Assembly: GCF_001661075.1 (NCBI RefSeq)
Contig: NZ_CP014870.1
Coordinates: 2,252,501-2,316,500, forward strand
Direction: 5' to 3'
DNA length: 64,000 nt
Source: Pseudomonas silesiensis
GTDB lineage: Bacteria > Pseudomonadota > Gammaproteobacteria > Pseudomonadales > Pseudomonadaceae
Position 1 is the stretch's first letter. Every line of letters begins with the position of its first letter. Both the position numbers and the translations under genes were made by a program. Below are positions 9,305 through 18,596 of the stretch, one piece after another. A model generated the notes under the pieces. It saw nothing but the letters and a program-made list of their open reading frames with translations, was not told where the DNA came from and did not search any database.

Positions 9305-9769
9305 ATGTTCAGATCTCGCTCGTTGATTACCGCTATCACCTGTCTTGCACTGGTGTCCGCTTCAGTGCCCGCATTGGCCGATCCTGATAACGGGAAGGGG
9401 CAAGGGAATGGCAAGGGAAAGCCGCAAAACAGCCAGGACCATGGCAACCAGGGTGGACACGCCAATACGGGTAAACATTCAGGGGGGGGCGATCACGGCC
9501 CAGGTATCAATCGTTCGAGCATCCTCGGCATTATTGGCGAGCATCGCGACTACTGGAGCCCCGGGCCGGCCTTGCCACCCGGTATTCAAAAAAACCTGGC
9601 CCGAGGCAAGCAGCTTCCGCCGGGCATCGCCAAGAAACTCGATGGCCGGCTGGTCGGCAGGCTGCCTCACTATGATGGTTACGAATGGCAGCAGGCGGGT
9701 ACGGACCTGATATTGGTCGCGCTGGCCACCGGGCTCATTTATGAAATACTCGATGGCGCTTTCGATTGA
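9305..9769 (+). CDS. CigR-like secreted protein
   Basis: A 154-residue exported protein with a cleavable signal peptide (cleavage near VPALA-DP, residue 25) and a Gly/Asn/Lys/His-rich low-complexity region (residues 26-70). The C-terminal domain shows the pattern LPPGIAKKL ... GRLPHYDGYEW and a final hydrophobic segment LILVALATGLIYEIL. This matches the family annotated as anti-virulence regulator CigR-like, named after a Salmonella protein that interferes with MgtC. Its role in Pseudomonas is not established. It is a single gene with a possible envelope-stress promoter upstream. Confidence 0.75.
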   Translation: MFRSRSLITAITCLALVSASVPALADPDNGKGQGNGKGKPQNSQDHGNQGGHANTGKHSGGGDHGPGINRSSILGIIGEHRDYWSPGPALPPGIQKNLARGKQLPPGIAKKLDGRLVGRLPHYDGYEWQQAGTDLILVALATGLIYEILDGAFD

Positions 9770-9862
9770 GGTTTGGCGGTGCATCGTAGCGATGCCATGT
9801 TCTGCGCCCGGTTCTCGTTTCAGCGGGGCCCGGGTCTGATTTTGCGTCCCATAAAATGTCAT

Positions 9863-9963
9863 TGTAGGAGCGAGCTCGCTCGCGATGGTCGTTAACGATA
9901 ACGCGTGTTTACCTGTTTAAACGCGGCGCACTTAAGTCCATCGCGAGCAGGCTCGCTCCTACA
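9863..9963. repeat. REPIN (paired inverted REP elements)
   Basis: Two inverted copies of the TGTAGGAGCGAGCTCGCTCG-type REP sequence flank a spacer with GTTAACGATAACGCG. The outer arms are reverse complements, so the whole can fold into a long hairpin. It lies between two convergent genes and could act as a shared terminator. Confidence 0.85.
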
Positions 9964-9989
9964 ATTTTTTATTGTGTTGCCAACACGAC

Positions 9990-11255
9990 TCAAGCCTGCG
10001 CCGCGCTAACCGCACCGCTTGCCGTGGATTTATTGCGCACGCTCCTGTACAGCAGGCTGGACACCATGAATCCGACAATGGCCAACAGGCTCATCAGGCT
10101 GAAAACGTAGTTGTAGCCTTGCTGCCCCGGGAAATGGTCGAGGATGGCGCCGTAGATGACGTAAGCGAACATCCCCGGTGCATAGCCAATCAGGCAGCCG
10201 ATGCCGAAGGCGGAACCGGTGATGTGTTGAGGGATGCCGACTTCACCCATGGGCGCCCAGAACACGCCGCGCATGGAAAACACGATCAGCGCGAAGGACA
10301 GCGTGGCGGCCATGCCCGCATAGATGAACCCCGGGTTTTTCGGGATCAGCAGGATCACGCCCATCAGCGGCAGCAAGGCCAGGAATGCCCACTTCAAATA
10401 GCGACTGGTGCTCTTGAACTGCTTGTCGGCAATGAAGCCGCCAGCCGGCCCGCCCAGGATCTTCAGGAAGTACTGGTTGATGATGCCGTAGGCGCCCACC
10501 AGTGCCACGGGCAGCCCGTACATTTCCTTGAGGTAGGGAATGAAATAAGTCAGGCCACAGTAGACGATGTAGACCATGAACACGTTGAGGCTGACCAGCC
10601 AGATACCCGGCACCTTGATGGCTTCCAGCAGATTCGCCAGACCGTTCTTCGGCTTGGCGATCGACTGCGCGCTGCCGCCCTTGAGCAGGAACCAGGTCAG
10701 GGTGCCGGCTAGAATGTCGATGACCGAGTAAAACAGGATCGCCGATTTCAGCCCGGTCTCGCCGGAGCCCATGGCCACGAAGACGCCCAGCGCCGAAAAA
10801 GCCACCAGCGTGTCGATCACACCACGCCCACCTTCCAGCAGTCCAAACAACCGACCCTGTTCCTGGTCGTCGCCCAGGTTGCGGATGGCCTTGAGCAGCG
10901 ATGGCCAGAAGAAGCAATCGGCACAGACGGCCAACAGGCTGAACACGACCAGCAGATTGCTGAACGGCGGAAAGGTCGCCAGATACAGGCCCAGGCCACC
11001 GGTACCGATCAGGCCGATGGGAATCAGTTTGCGCGTGTCGTAGCGGTCCGCCAGCAGACCGCCGACGACAAACAGCGCGGTGGCGACAATGGCGTTGGCG
11101 CTCAACAGCAAGCCGATTTCAGTATGGGTTAATCCCATGAACTCTTGCATGGGCACATAGAAGGCGTCCTTGAGGCTCGACAGCTTGTAGATGGTGCCAC
11201 CACCGAGGATGAGGATCAGGAATCTGAGCCATTTGGCCTTGTCACGAGTTGTCAT
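9990..11255 (-). CDS. MFS transporter (YihN/YqcE-like)
   Basis: A 421-residue major facilitator protein with about twelve helices and a loop-2 motif GGLLADRYDTRKLIP. Overall it resembles the YihN/YqcE branch of sugar or organic-acid carriers (ILILGGGTIYKLSSLKDAFY, then MQEFMGLTHTEIGLLLSANA). It lies 20 bases downstream of the TIM-barrel isomerase gene, and both are probably cotranscribed leftward. The substrate is unknown; the neighbour suggests a sugar or sugar acid. The ATG is preceded by GGAGAA. Confidence 0.8.
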   Translation of the reverse strand: MTTRDKAKWLRFLILILGGGTIYKLSSLKDAFYVPMQEFMGLTHTEIGLLLSANAIVATALFVVGGLLADRYDTRKLIPIGLIGTGGLGLYLATFPPFSNLLVVFSLLAVCADCFFWPSLLKAIRNLGDDQEQGRLFGLLEGGRGVIDTLVAFSALGVFVAMGSGETGLKSAILFYSVIDILAGTLTWFLLKGGSAQSIAKPKNGLANLLEAIKVPGIWLVSLNVFMVYIVYCGLTYFIPYLKEMYGLPVALVGAYGIINQYFLKILGGPAGGFIADKQFKSTSRYLKWAFLALLPLMGVILLIPKNPGFIYAGMAATLSFALIVFSMRGVFWAPMGEVGIPQHITGSAFGIGCLIGYAPGMFAYVIYGAILDHFPGQQGYNYVFSLMSLLAIVGFMVSSLLYRSVRNKSTASGAVSAAQA

Positions 11256-11275
11256 TATTGTTCTCCACGTCAGGT

Positions 11276-12346
11276 TCAGGCGTTTTCGCAGTGGTCCAGC
11301 GTCAGTTCGGCCAGGGTTCGGAACTCGGCCAGCAGGCCTCGCACATAGGCCACCTGGTTGTTCGCCCAGCGGTGTTCATCGGCCAGCATTCGTTCCAGCG
11401 AATAGCCGGCTGGCAGTGCGGTTTCACTCATCTCCCGGTACGTAATGAAGGGGTCGGCCGCCTCGAGGGTCTGGCGGAATGCCGGGGCGACGTAGTGATT
11501 TTCCTGCTCGAGGATGAACGCGATCACTTGCGGGGTTGAGTCGCCGAGCATCAACAGTTCGAACAGCATGCGGGCGTTGGGCAGATCGTCTTCGTCACTG
11601 CCCTGCAGCACGCCGTAGTGGCCGAAGCCGTTGTGCTCGGGGACGATGCGCACACCCTTGAGGTGGGTCTGGCGGATGTGCGGTGCCAGGGTCCGTAGCG
11701 CCTGCAGCGGCTGTTCGCAGGCATTGATCATGTTGCCGAAGTCGAACAAGGCATGCAGCCGTGGATGGTCGAGCCGGGTCAGCAGTTGCGCGATCTCGCC
11801 GCTCTTGAGTTCTTCATGCTGCTCGAAGTCGAAGAACAGGTCGTGCTCGTCGGCCTGCTGCGCGAGGTAATGCAGGTCCGACTCGATCACGTCCATGACC
11901 CGGGACAGCGTGCCCTCGTAGCGTGAGTAAACGCGGATGTTGCGGGTGCCCAGGGCCTTGGCGATGGCGATCACCTGATCGACATCTTTTTTCAGCGTGC
12001 TGCTGATTTCCAGGTGCACCGCCAGCCCGAGCGCATTGGCCTTGTCGGCAAACGCCTGCAACTGTGCGGGTGTCATCTGGCTCAGGCTGTTTTCCTCGCC
12101 GTCCAGCAAATGCAGGCTCAGACCCTGCAATTCGTGGCGATAGGCGAAGTCCAGCAGGTCGGCAGGCGTGACGCGGCCATGGGTGAGGTTGGTCAGCAAG
12201 GGATAGGCATGGGCAAACAGGCGCAGTTGCCCGAGCCGGTCGAGCAGTTGCCGGGCCAGTGCCTGCGTCAGCGGGGGAGGTGTTCCGGCCCCGACAGCCT
12301 TGTGGCGGAGCAAGGCATTGAATCGCTCTTGGATCTTATTGTTCAT
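11276..12346 (-). CDS. sugar phosphate isomerase/epimerase-like TIM-barrel protein
   Basis: A 356-residue protein of the xylose isomerase-like TIM barrel superfamily. Typical strand-end motifs are LQGLSLHLLDGEE, LAVHLEISST, LFFDFEQHEE, HALFDFGNMINACE and QTHLKGVRIV. The Glu, Asp and His at these strand ends are the usual divalent-metal ligands. It is longer than common members (about 270-300 residues) because of a C-terminal helical extension. The substrate is unknown. It forms a two-gene unit with the MFS carrier and starts about 110 bases from the end of the MocR gene. Confidence 0.8.
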   Translation of the reverse strand: MNNKIQERFNALLRHKAVGAGTPPPLTQALARQLLDRLGQLRLFAHAYPLLTNLTHGRVTPADLLDFAYRHELQGLSLHLLDGEENSLSQMTPAQLQAFADKANALGLAVHLEISSTLKKDVDQVIAIAKALGTRNIRVYSRYEGTLSRVMDVIESDLHYLAQQADEHDLFFDFEQHEELKSGEIAQLLTRLDHPRLHALFDFGNMINACEQPLQALRTLAPHIRQTHLKGVRIVPEHNGFGHYGVLQGSDEDDLPNARMLFELLMLGDSTPQVIAFILEQENHYVAPAFRQTLEAADPFITYREMSETALPAGYSLERMLADEHRWANNQVAYVRGLLAEFRTLAELTLDHCENA

Positions 12347-12454
12347 TCGAGTCGTTCCTGGTTCAGACGCCGGGTCTACCGGCGTAGCCTTTATCGCGCC
12401 AGTCAGGAACTCTCGATAGATCCACTATCAGTTAAATCATAAGACCACTTGCCT

Positions 12455-13963
12455 TCAGGTGGCCTGCTGCAGGTAGCCCATCTTGCCCAAGGCCCGGGCC
12501 AGTGCCGCGACGCGCTCTTGCGCCTGGCCCTCAGGCGTACCGGCAAAACCGATGAGCAGGGCCGGTGGCAGCACATGCTCGAGGCAGTAGTCGCTCAGGG
12601 CATAGGTGTGGATGTTGTGCCGGGCCAGTTCCCTGGCGATGGCGTCGTCATCGAGGGTGGGTGGCAGCCATGCGATCAGGTGCATGCCGGCTTCCACCGG
12701 GGTGAGGGTGAAGAAGCCGCCCAACTGTTGCTGGAGTTGCTCGACCAGTGCTTGCTGGCGCGCCTGGTACAGCGCACGCATGCGGCGAATATGGCCGATG
12801 AAGTGGCCTTCGCGCATGAAGTCCGCCGTGGTCGCCTGCAGCAGCGTGGGCGGGCTGCGATCCATGACCGCGCGCAGGGTGCAGAAGGGTTCGACCAGGG
12901 CTTGCGGGAGGATCACATAGCCCAGCCTCAGCGAAGGGAAGAGCACTTTGCTGAAGGTGCCGACGTAGATCACTCGTGCCATCCGGTCCATGGCGTAGAG
13001 CGCGGGGAGGAGGCGGCCGCTGTAGCGAAACTCACTGTCGCAATCGTCCTCGATGATCCAGCTCTGCCGGTGCGCAGCCCAGTCGATGAGCGCCTGGCGT
13101 CGCGCATAACTCAGGGTGACGCCCAGGGGATGCTGGCGAGACGGCGTGGTGAACACCAGGCGCGCGTCCGGGCACTCGGCCAGGCCCTGCTGGACATCGA
13201 TCCCCTGATCATCGATACGTAACGGCACCACTTTGGCCCCTTGGGCTTGCAGGGCAATTCTCGCCGCGATATGCCCCGGGTCTTCCATCCACACGCTGTC
13301 CTGCGGATTGAGCAACAGCATGCCCAACAGGTTGAAAGCTTGCTGGGCCCCTGAAACGATCACCACCTGTTCGGCACTGCAGTCGATGCCACGGGCATCA
13401 AACACGTACTCGGCAATCGCCGCGCGCAAGGCCTGCAGCCCTTGCAGTTCACCGTAGCCGAGCAGGGCCTTGGTTGGCTTGAGCAGGTGCCGGTTCATCA
13501 AGCGCCGCCACACCGCCAGCGGGAACGCGTCGTAGGAACTGTGGCTGGGCAGGAAGGAGGTGGGGGCCGCCGGATCCCAACCGGTATAGGAAACGCCGCG
13601 AAAGTGACTGCTGCGCAACGACAGCATGGACTGGCTCAGGTCGGACAGGCGTGGTGGCTGGCGCGGCTGCTCGTCGTCGGCAATCCCGCGACGCTCCCAC
13701 TCACCGCCGACATAGGTGCCCGCCCCGGTGCGCGAGGCCAGGAAGCCTTCGGCAATCAGCTGATCGAACGCATTGAGAATGGTGATCCGTGACAGCGCCA
13801 GTTCCTTGCTCAGGGTTCGGGTCGACGGCAGGCGCACGCCCCCTTGCATTTTTCCGCTGAGGATCTGTTTGCGGATCTGCAAATAGAGTTGGCGGTACAG
13901 CGGGATGGCGCTGGCACGGTCCAGCTCGATAGCCGACAGCAGCAAACCTGCAGGGGATTTCAT
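12455..13963 (-). CDS. MocR-family regulator (GntR domain fused to aminotransferase)
   Basis: A 502-residue PdxR/MocR-type protein. Residues about 15-85 form a GntR winged helix (IPLYRQLYLQIRKQILSG, then LPSTRTLSKELALSRITILN). Residues about 120-490 form a type I aminotransferase-like domain with the PLP lysine in YVGTFSKVLFPSLRLGY. Such proteins sense PLP with an amine or amino acid; TauR of taurine catabolism is one example. I chose the ATG at 13963, where family similarity begins, over an upstream ATG at 14104. It is divergent from the operon starting at 14194 and upstream of the isomerase/MFS pair, so it may control both. Confidence 0.88.
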   Translation of the reverse strand: MKSPAGLLLSAIELDRASAIPLYRQLYLQIRKQILSGKMQGGVRLPSTRTLSKELALSRITILNAFDQLIAEGFLASRTGAGTYVGGEWERRGIADDEQPRQPPRLSDLSQSMLSLRSSHFRGVSYTGWDPAAPTSFLPSHSSYDAFPLAVWRRLMNRHLLKPTKALLGYGELQGLQALRAAIAEYVFDARGIDCSAEQVVIVSGAQQAFNLLGMLLLNPQDSVWMEDPGHIAARIALQAQGAKVVPLRIDDQGIDVQQGLAECPDARLVFTTPSRQHPLGVTLSYARRQALIDWAAHRQSWIIEDDCDSEFRYSGRLLPALYAMDRMARVIYVGTFSKVLFPSLRLGYVILPQALVEPFCTLRAVMDRSPPTLLQATTADFMREGHFIGHIRRMRALYQARQQALVEQLQQQLGGFFTLTPVEAGMHLIAWLPPTLDDDAIARELARHNIHTYALSDYCLEHVLPPALLIGFAGTPEGQAQERVAALARALGKMGYLQQAT

Positions 13964-14193
13964 GACATGCTCGTCTTGACAAGGGGTGGCTTGATTTGGA
14001 ACACCATCAGGTACCCAGATGCGCAGGGTATCGAGAGGCCGCGGATAAGTCATCCACCACAGGCATCGATGCCGGCGGCCAGCTGTCATGAAATGAAAAG
14101 CCATTGTCGTCTGATGTAAAGCGGCTCGCCAGGCTGCGTCCTACAGTCCAATCAGCGCAAATCGACGCTGTACAGACTGGAGAACAAGAAAAA

Positions 14194-15174
14194 ATGGCCA
14201 ACGCCGTACGCTTCTACGAAACCGGTGGTCCCGACGTCCTACGCTATGAAGAGGTCGATGTCGGCGAACCCGGTCCAGGCCAGGTCCGTCTTCGTCATGT
14301 GGCGGTCGGCCTGAACTATGCCGACACCTATTTTCGCAATGGCACCTACCCGATACCGATGCCCAATGGCATGGGCGTTGAAGCGTCCGGTGTGGTCCAG
14401 GCCATCGGCGAAGGGGTGACCAACGTACAAGTCGGGGATCGGGTCACCTACACCGGTTTTCTCAACACCCTGGGGGCCTACAGTACCGAACGCCTGATCG
14501 CGGCCGCGCCGCTGATCAAGCTGCCGGAAACCATCAGCTTCGAGACAGCCGCCGCCATGACCATGCGCGGTCTGACTTCGTCGTACCTGATGCGACGCAT
14601 CTACGACTTCAAGCCCGGCGACAGCATTCTGCTGCACGCGGCTGCCGGTGGCGTGGGCCTGATCGTTTCGCAGTGGGCCAAGCTGTTGGGCCTGAACGTT
14701 ATCGGCACCGTGTCCACCGAGGTCAAGGGTGAAATTGCCCTGGCCCACGGCTGCGACCATGTCATCAATTACAGCCACGAAGATGTCGCCCAGCGCGTGC
14801 GCGAGTTGACGGACGGCGTGGGGGTCAACGTGGTGTTCGACAGCGTCGGCAAGAACACCTTCATGGGCTCGCTGGATTCCCTCAAGCGCCGTGGCCTGAT
14901 GGTCTGCGTCGGTACCGCCTCCGGCCCGATTCCTGATTTCAATCCGGCGCTGCTGGCGATGAAAGGCTCGCTGTACATGACCCGCCCGGCGCTGGCGGAT
15001 TACATCGCCGATCCGGCGGAAAAAACCGCCCTGGCCGGTGAATTGTTCGACCATGTCGGCAGTGGTCGGATCAAGATCGAGATCAACCAGCACTATGCCT
15101 TGCAGGACGCCGTCCAGGCCCATCGCGACCTGGAATCACGCAAGACCACCGGCTCGTCGATTTTCGTCATTTAA
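14194..15174 (+). CDS. zinc-independent quinone oxidoreductase (MDR family)
   Basis: A 326-residue medium-chain dehydrogenase of the zeta-crystallin/quinone reductase branch. The GroES-like part contains NYADTYFRNGTYPIPMPNGM with no zinc ligands. The NAD(P)H-binding part carries HAAAGGVGLIVSQWAKLLG at about residues 148-166. It probably reduces a quinone or an enone with NADPH. The ATG at 14194 has GGAGAA about ten bases upstream and starts where family similarity starts; the frame extends upstream to 14104 without signals. It is the first gene of the seven-gene operon, with tauD-like dioxygenase 13 bases downstream. Confidence 0.85.
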   Translation: MANAVRFYETGGPDVLRYEEVDVGEPGPGQVRLRHVAVGLNYADTYFRNGTYPIPMPNGMGVEASGVVQAIGEGVTNVQVGDRVTYTGFLNTLGAYSTERLIAAAPLIKLPETISFETAAAMTMRGLTSSYLMRRIYDFKPGDSILLHAAAGGVGLIVSQWAKLLGLNVIGTVSTEVKGEIALAHGCDHVINYSHEDVAQRVRELTDGVGVNVVFDSVGKNTFMGSLDSLKRRGLMVCVGTASGPIPDFNPALLAMKGSLYMTRPALADYIADPAEKTALAGELFDHVGSGRIKIEINQHYALQDAVQAHRDLESRKTTGSSIFVI

Positions 15175-15187
15175 GGAGTCGCCAGCC

Positions 15188-16036
15188 ATGAAAGTCGAAC
15201 AATTGACCTGCAGCATTGGCGCCGAACTGATCGGCGTCAACCTCGCCGATGCGGTGCATGACGACGGTCTTTTCGCCGAGATTCGTGCCCGGTTGCTCAA
15301 GCATCGGGTGCTGTTCTTGCGCGATCAGGAGATCAGTCGCGCCGATCACGTGGCTTTCGCTCGTCGCTTCGGTGAGCTGGAAGATCATCCGGTGGCCGGC
15401 AGCGATCCGGATCATCCCGGGCTGGTGCGCATCTACAAAAATCCGGACCAGCCGATGGACCGCTACGAAAACGCATGGCACACCGATGCGACCTGGCGCG
15501 AGGCGCCGCCGATGGGCTGCGTGCTGCGCTGTGTAGAGTGCCCACCGGTGGGCGGCGATACCATGTGGACCAACATGGTCGAGGCCTATGCGCGATTGCC
15601 GGAAGACGTGAAGCTGAAGATCGCCGACCTGCGTGCCCGCCACAGCATCGAAGCCAGCTTTGGCGCCGCCATGCCGATCGAAAAGCGCCTGGCGCTCAAG
15701 GCGATGTACCCGGACGCCGAGCACCCGGTGGTGCGCACCCACCCGGAAACAGGGGAGAAGGTGCTGTTCGTCAACGCCTTCACCACGCACTTGAGCAACT
15801 ACCACACCCCCGAGCGGGTGCGCTTCGGCCAGGACGCCAACCCCGGCGCGAGCGAGCTGTTGCGTTACCTGATCAGCCAGGCCTACATCCCCGAGTTTCA
15901 GGTGCGCTGGCGCTGGAAGCCCAACAGCGTCGCGATCTGGGACAACCGCAGCACCCAGCACTACGCCGTCATGGACTACCCGCCGTGCCATCGCAAGATG
16001 GAGCGTGCCGGGATCATCGGCGACAAGACTTACTGA
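15188..16036 (+). CDS. TauD/TfdA-family Fe(II)/2-oxoglutarate dioxygenase
   Basis: A 282-residue non-haem iron dioxygenase. The facial triad is visible as H98-x-D100 (ENAWHTDATW) and H258 (STQHYAVMD), and the 2-oxoglutarate-binding arginine is R273 (KMERAGI). Family members hydroxylate the carbon next to a sulfonate, ether, sulfate or amine and release sulfite, phenol or an aldehyde; the substrate here is not evident. AAGGAG lies eleven bases before the ATG at 15188. It is embedded between the quinone reductase and the BKACE gene. Confidence 0.9.
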   Translation: MKVEQLTCSIGAELIGVNLADAVHDDGLFAEIRARLLKHRVLFLRDQEISRADHVAFARRFGELEDHPVAGSDPDHPGLVRIYKNPDQPMDRYENAWHTDATWREAPPMGCVLRCVECPPVGGDTMWTNMVEAYARLPEDVKLKIADLRARHSIEASFGAAMPIEKRLALKAMYPDAEHPVVRTHPETGEKVLFVNAFTTHLSNYHTPERVRFGQDANPGASELLRYLISQAYIPEFQVRWRWKPNSVAIWDNRSTQHYAVMDYPPCHRKMERAGIIGDKTY

Positions 16037-16122
16037 TCTACCCCTCTGCATTCGCACTCGTATACACGTCTGCCCGGCACGATCCCGGGTGGGCGCGACA
16101 ATCATAAGAACAGGAGTAACCC

Positions 16123-17175
16123 ATGCAATTCTTCGACGATTCCCTGCACCCGGAAAACATGGAAAAGGTGGTCATCACCGTGGCCCCGTACGGCCCGGAG
16201 TGGATGCCGGAAGACTTCCCCGAAGACATCCCGCTGACCATGGACGAACAGGTGCAAAAAGCGGTCGAATGTTATGAGGCCGGTGCCACAGTCCTGCATT
16301 TGCATGTGCGCGAACTGGACGGCAAGGGTTCCAAGCGCCTGTCGAAGTTCAATGAGCTGATCGCCGGTGTGCGTGAAGCCGTGCCGGACATGATCATCCA
16401 GGTCGGCGGTTCGATTTCCTTCGCCCCGGAAAGCGATGGCGAAGCCGCCCTGTGGCTGTCGGACGATACGCGCCACATGCTGGCCGAGCTGACGCCAAAG
16501 CCGGATCAGGTCACGGTGGCCATCAACACCACCCAGATGAACATCATGGAATTGCTGTATCCGGAGTACCTGGAAGGCACGTCCCTGGCCAACCCCCTGT
16601 ATCAGGCGGCCTACAGCGAGATGACCGTACCGGCTGGCCCGGCCTGGGTCGCCGAACACCTCAAGCGCCTGATGGCCAACGGCATCCAGCCGCACTTCCA
16701 GCTGACCGGCATGCATGCCCTGGAAACCCTTGAGCGTCTGGTGCGCAGGGGCGTCTACAAGGGCCCGTTGAACCTTACCTGGATCGGTATCGGTGGCGGT
16801 TTCGATGGCCCCAACCCGTTCAACTTTTTCAACTTCATCCACCGCGCGCCGGACGGTTGCACCCTGACCTCCGAGTCGCTGCTCAAGAACGTCATGCCGT
16901 TCAACACCATGTCGATGGCCATGGGCATGCACCCGCGCGTGGGCAATGAAGACACTATCATTGATCACAAGGGCGATCGTTTCGGCTCGGTTGCGCAGAT
17001 CAAGCAAACCGTGCGCATCGCCCATGAGCTGGGTCGCGACATCGCCACCGGCAAAGAAGCCCGTGAGATCTACCGCATCGGCGTGCAGTACCAGAGCATC
17101 GAGGAGACGCTGCTGGCCAACGGCATGGCCCCCAACCGCAAGGCTGGGCAGAAAGGTGTGCCGCAACGCGGCTGA
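16123..17175 (+). CDS. BKACE-family beta-keto acid cleavage enzyme
   Basis: A 350-residue member of the 3-keto-5-aminohexanoate cleavage enzyme superfamily (PF05853). Members use zinc and acetyl-CoA to split a beta-keto acid into acetoacetate and a CoA ester. The zinc ligands H59 and H61 sit in VLHLHVRELDGKG, and the later HPRVGNEDTI matches the conserved glutamate region. It is longer than the usual 270-310 residues because of an N-terminal extension and some insertions. The substrate cannot be told from sequence; dehydrocarnitine and several amino- or hydrophobic keto acids are known for relatives. AGGAG precedes the ATG. Confidence 0.88.
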   Translation: MQFFDDSLHPENMEKVVITVAPYGPEWMPEDFPEDIPLTMDEQVQKAVECYEAGATVLHLHVRELDGKGSKRLSKFNELIAGVREAVPDMIIQVGGSISFAPESDGEAALWLSDDTRHMLAELTPKPDQVTVAINTTQMNIMELLYPEYLEGTSLANPLYQAAYSEMTVPAGPAWVAEHLKRLMANGIQPHFQLTGMHALETLERLVRRGVYKGPLNLTWIGIGGGFDGPNPFNFFNFIHRAPDGCTLTSESLLKNVMPFNTMSMAMGMHPRVGNEDTIIDHKGDRFGSVAQIKQTVRIAHELGRDIATGKEAREIYRIGVQYQSIEETLLANGMAPNRKAGQKGVPQRG

Positions 17176-17186
17176 TCGGCAGGCGC

Positions 17187-17211
17187 AGCGGGAGCGTAAC
17201 GGCTTCCCGCT
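17187..17211 (+). other. stem-loop inside the operon, after the BKACE gene
   Basis: AGCGGGA (17187-17193) pairs perfectly with TCCCGCT (17205-17211) around an 11-base loop, and flanking GGCAG/CTGCC can extend it. There is no T-tract, so it is more likely an mRNA-stabilising or processing hairpin than a full terminator. It sits between the enzyme genes and the transporter gene. Confidence 0.45.
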
Positions 17212-17267
17212 CGCTGCCCTGCAACACGCTTGATAACAACAATAAAACAAAGCTTTGAGGAGGCTGC

Positions 17268-18596
17268 ATGGCCTTTCACCCAATCGCCGCAGACGATGAC
17301 GACTGTGCTGTCGGCGTTTCGCGCCCGTATGCCTGGATCGTCTTCGCACTGACGTTCGGGCTGTTGATTTCCGATTACATGTCGCGCCAGGTGCTGAACG
17401 CGGTGTTCCCGATGCTCAAGGGCGAATGGGCCCTGAGCGACGGCCAGCTCGGCCTGCTCAGTGGCATCGTCGCGCTGATGGTGGGTTTGCTGACGTTCCC
17501 ACTGTCGTTGATGGCCGACCGCTTCGGCCGGGTCAAGAGCCTGGCGTTGATGGCCTTGCTCTGGAGTCTGGCGACCCTGGGCTGCGCCGTGGCGCAGGAC
17601 TATCAGCAGATGTTCATTGCCCGCTTCATGGTCGGCGTCGGCGAAGCGGCGTATGGCAGCGTCGGCATCGCGGTGGTGATTTCGGTGTTTCCCAAACACC
17701 TGCGTGCCACCCTGGCCAGTGCCTTCATGGCGGGCGGCATGTTCGGTTCGGTATTGGGCATGGCGCTGGGCGGTGCGATCGCCGCCAAGCTGGGCTGGCG
17801 CTGGTCGTTTGCCGGCATGGCGCTGTTCGGCCTGCTGCTGGCCGTGCTTTACCCGATCATCGTGAAGGAAGCACGCATTGCGCCGCGACGCGCCGCCCTG
17901 GCGGCGAACAAGGCGGCTGCCGCGGTCAAGCGGCCGTTGCGTACGCTGTTTTCCAGCCGATCGGTGATCGCGGCCTATATCGGCAGTGGCTTGCAATTGT
18001 TCGTCGGCGGCACCGTGATCGTGTGGATGCCCAGTTACCTCAATCGCTATTACGACATGCCCACGGACAAGGCGGGCGGCGTCGCGGCGATCATCGTGCT
18101 GTGCAGCGGTGCGGGGATGATCCTGTGCGGCATGCTCAGCGATCGACTGAGTCGCCATTGCCCGGAGCGCAAGGTCACCCTGGCCATCGCCTATTGCCTG
18201 GGCAGTTGCCTGCTGTTGTCGGCGGCGTTCGCCCTGCCGGCAGGTCCTGTGCAATTGGCGCTGATTTGCCTGGGCATGTTGATTGCCGCCGGCACGACCG
18301 GGCCTTGTGGGGCGATGGTTGCCAACCTGACCCATTACTCGGTCCACGGCACGGCGTTCGCCACGCTGACCCTGGCCAACAACATGCTGGGGCTGGCCCC
18401 CGGGCCGTTCATCACCGGCAGGGTGTCCGACCTCATCGGCTTGCACGCGGCATTCCAGTTGGTACCTCTGGTCAGCCTCGCCGCAGGGGCCGTGTTCTTT
18501 TATGCCAAGTGTCACTACCACAAGGACATTGCCCGGCTCAAAGGCGAGCAAGTCCACGATTCGATGAGCAAAGCGGTGTTAGAGGTGAAGGTGTGA
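17268..18596 (+). CDS. MFS transporter of the catabolic operon
   Basis: A 442-residue major facilitator protein with twelve helices and the loop motif SLMADRFGRVKSLALM. Its N-terminal DYMSRQVLNAVFPMLKGEW and the RFMVGVGEAAYGSVG segment resemble carriers for organic acids and Spinster-like proteins. It follows the BKACE gene by about 90 bases and shares its last bases with the DsbA-like gene, so it is part of the same operon and is the likely importer of its substrate. GAGGAG lies seven bases before the ATG. Confidence 0.85.
   Translation: MAFHPIAADDDDCAVGVSRPYAWIVFALTFGLLISDYMSRQVLNAVFPMLKGEWALSDGQLGLLSGIVALMVGLLTFPLSLMADRFGRVKSLALMALLWSLATLGCAVAQDYQQMFIARFMVGVGEAAYGSVGIAVVISVFPKHLRATLASAFMAGGMFGSVLGMALGGAIAAKLGWRWSFAGMALFGLLLAVLYPIIVKEARIAPRRAALAANKAAAAVKRPLRTLFSSRSVIAAYIGSGLQLFVGGTVIVWMPSYLNRYYDMPTDKAGGVAAIIVLCSGAGMILCGMLSDRLSRHCPERKVTLAIAYCLGSCLLLSAAFALPAGPVQLALICLGMLIAAGTTGPCGAMVANLTHYSVHGTAFATLTLANNMLGLAPGPFITGRVSDLIGLHAAFQLVPLVSLAAGAVFFYAKCHYHKDIARLKGEQVHDSMSKAVLEVKV

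Noticed and set aside
17426..18592. 389-codon upstream extension of the DsbA-like frame
   Set aside because: It overlaps the MFS gene in another frame and is Arg/Gly/His-rich. The protein-like part begins at the GTG at 18593, which overlaps the MFS stop.
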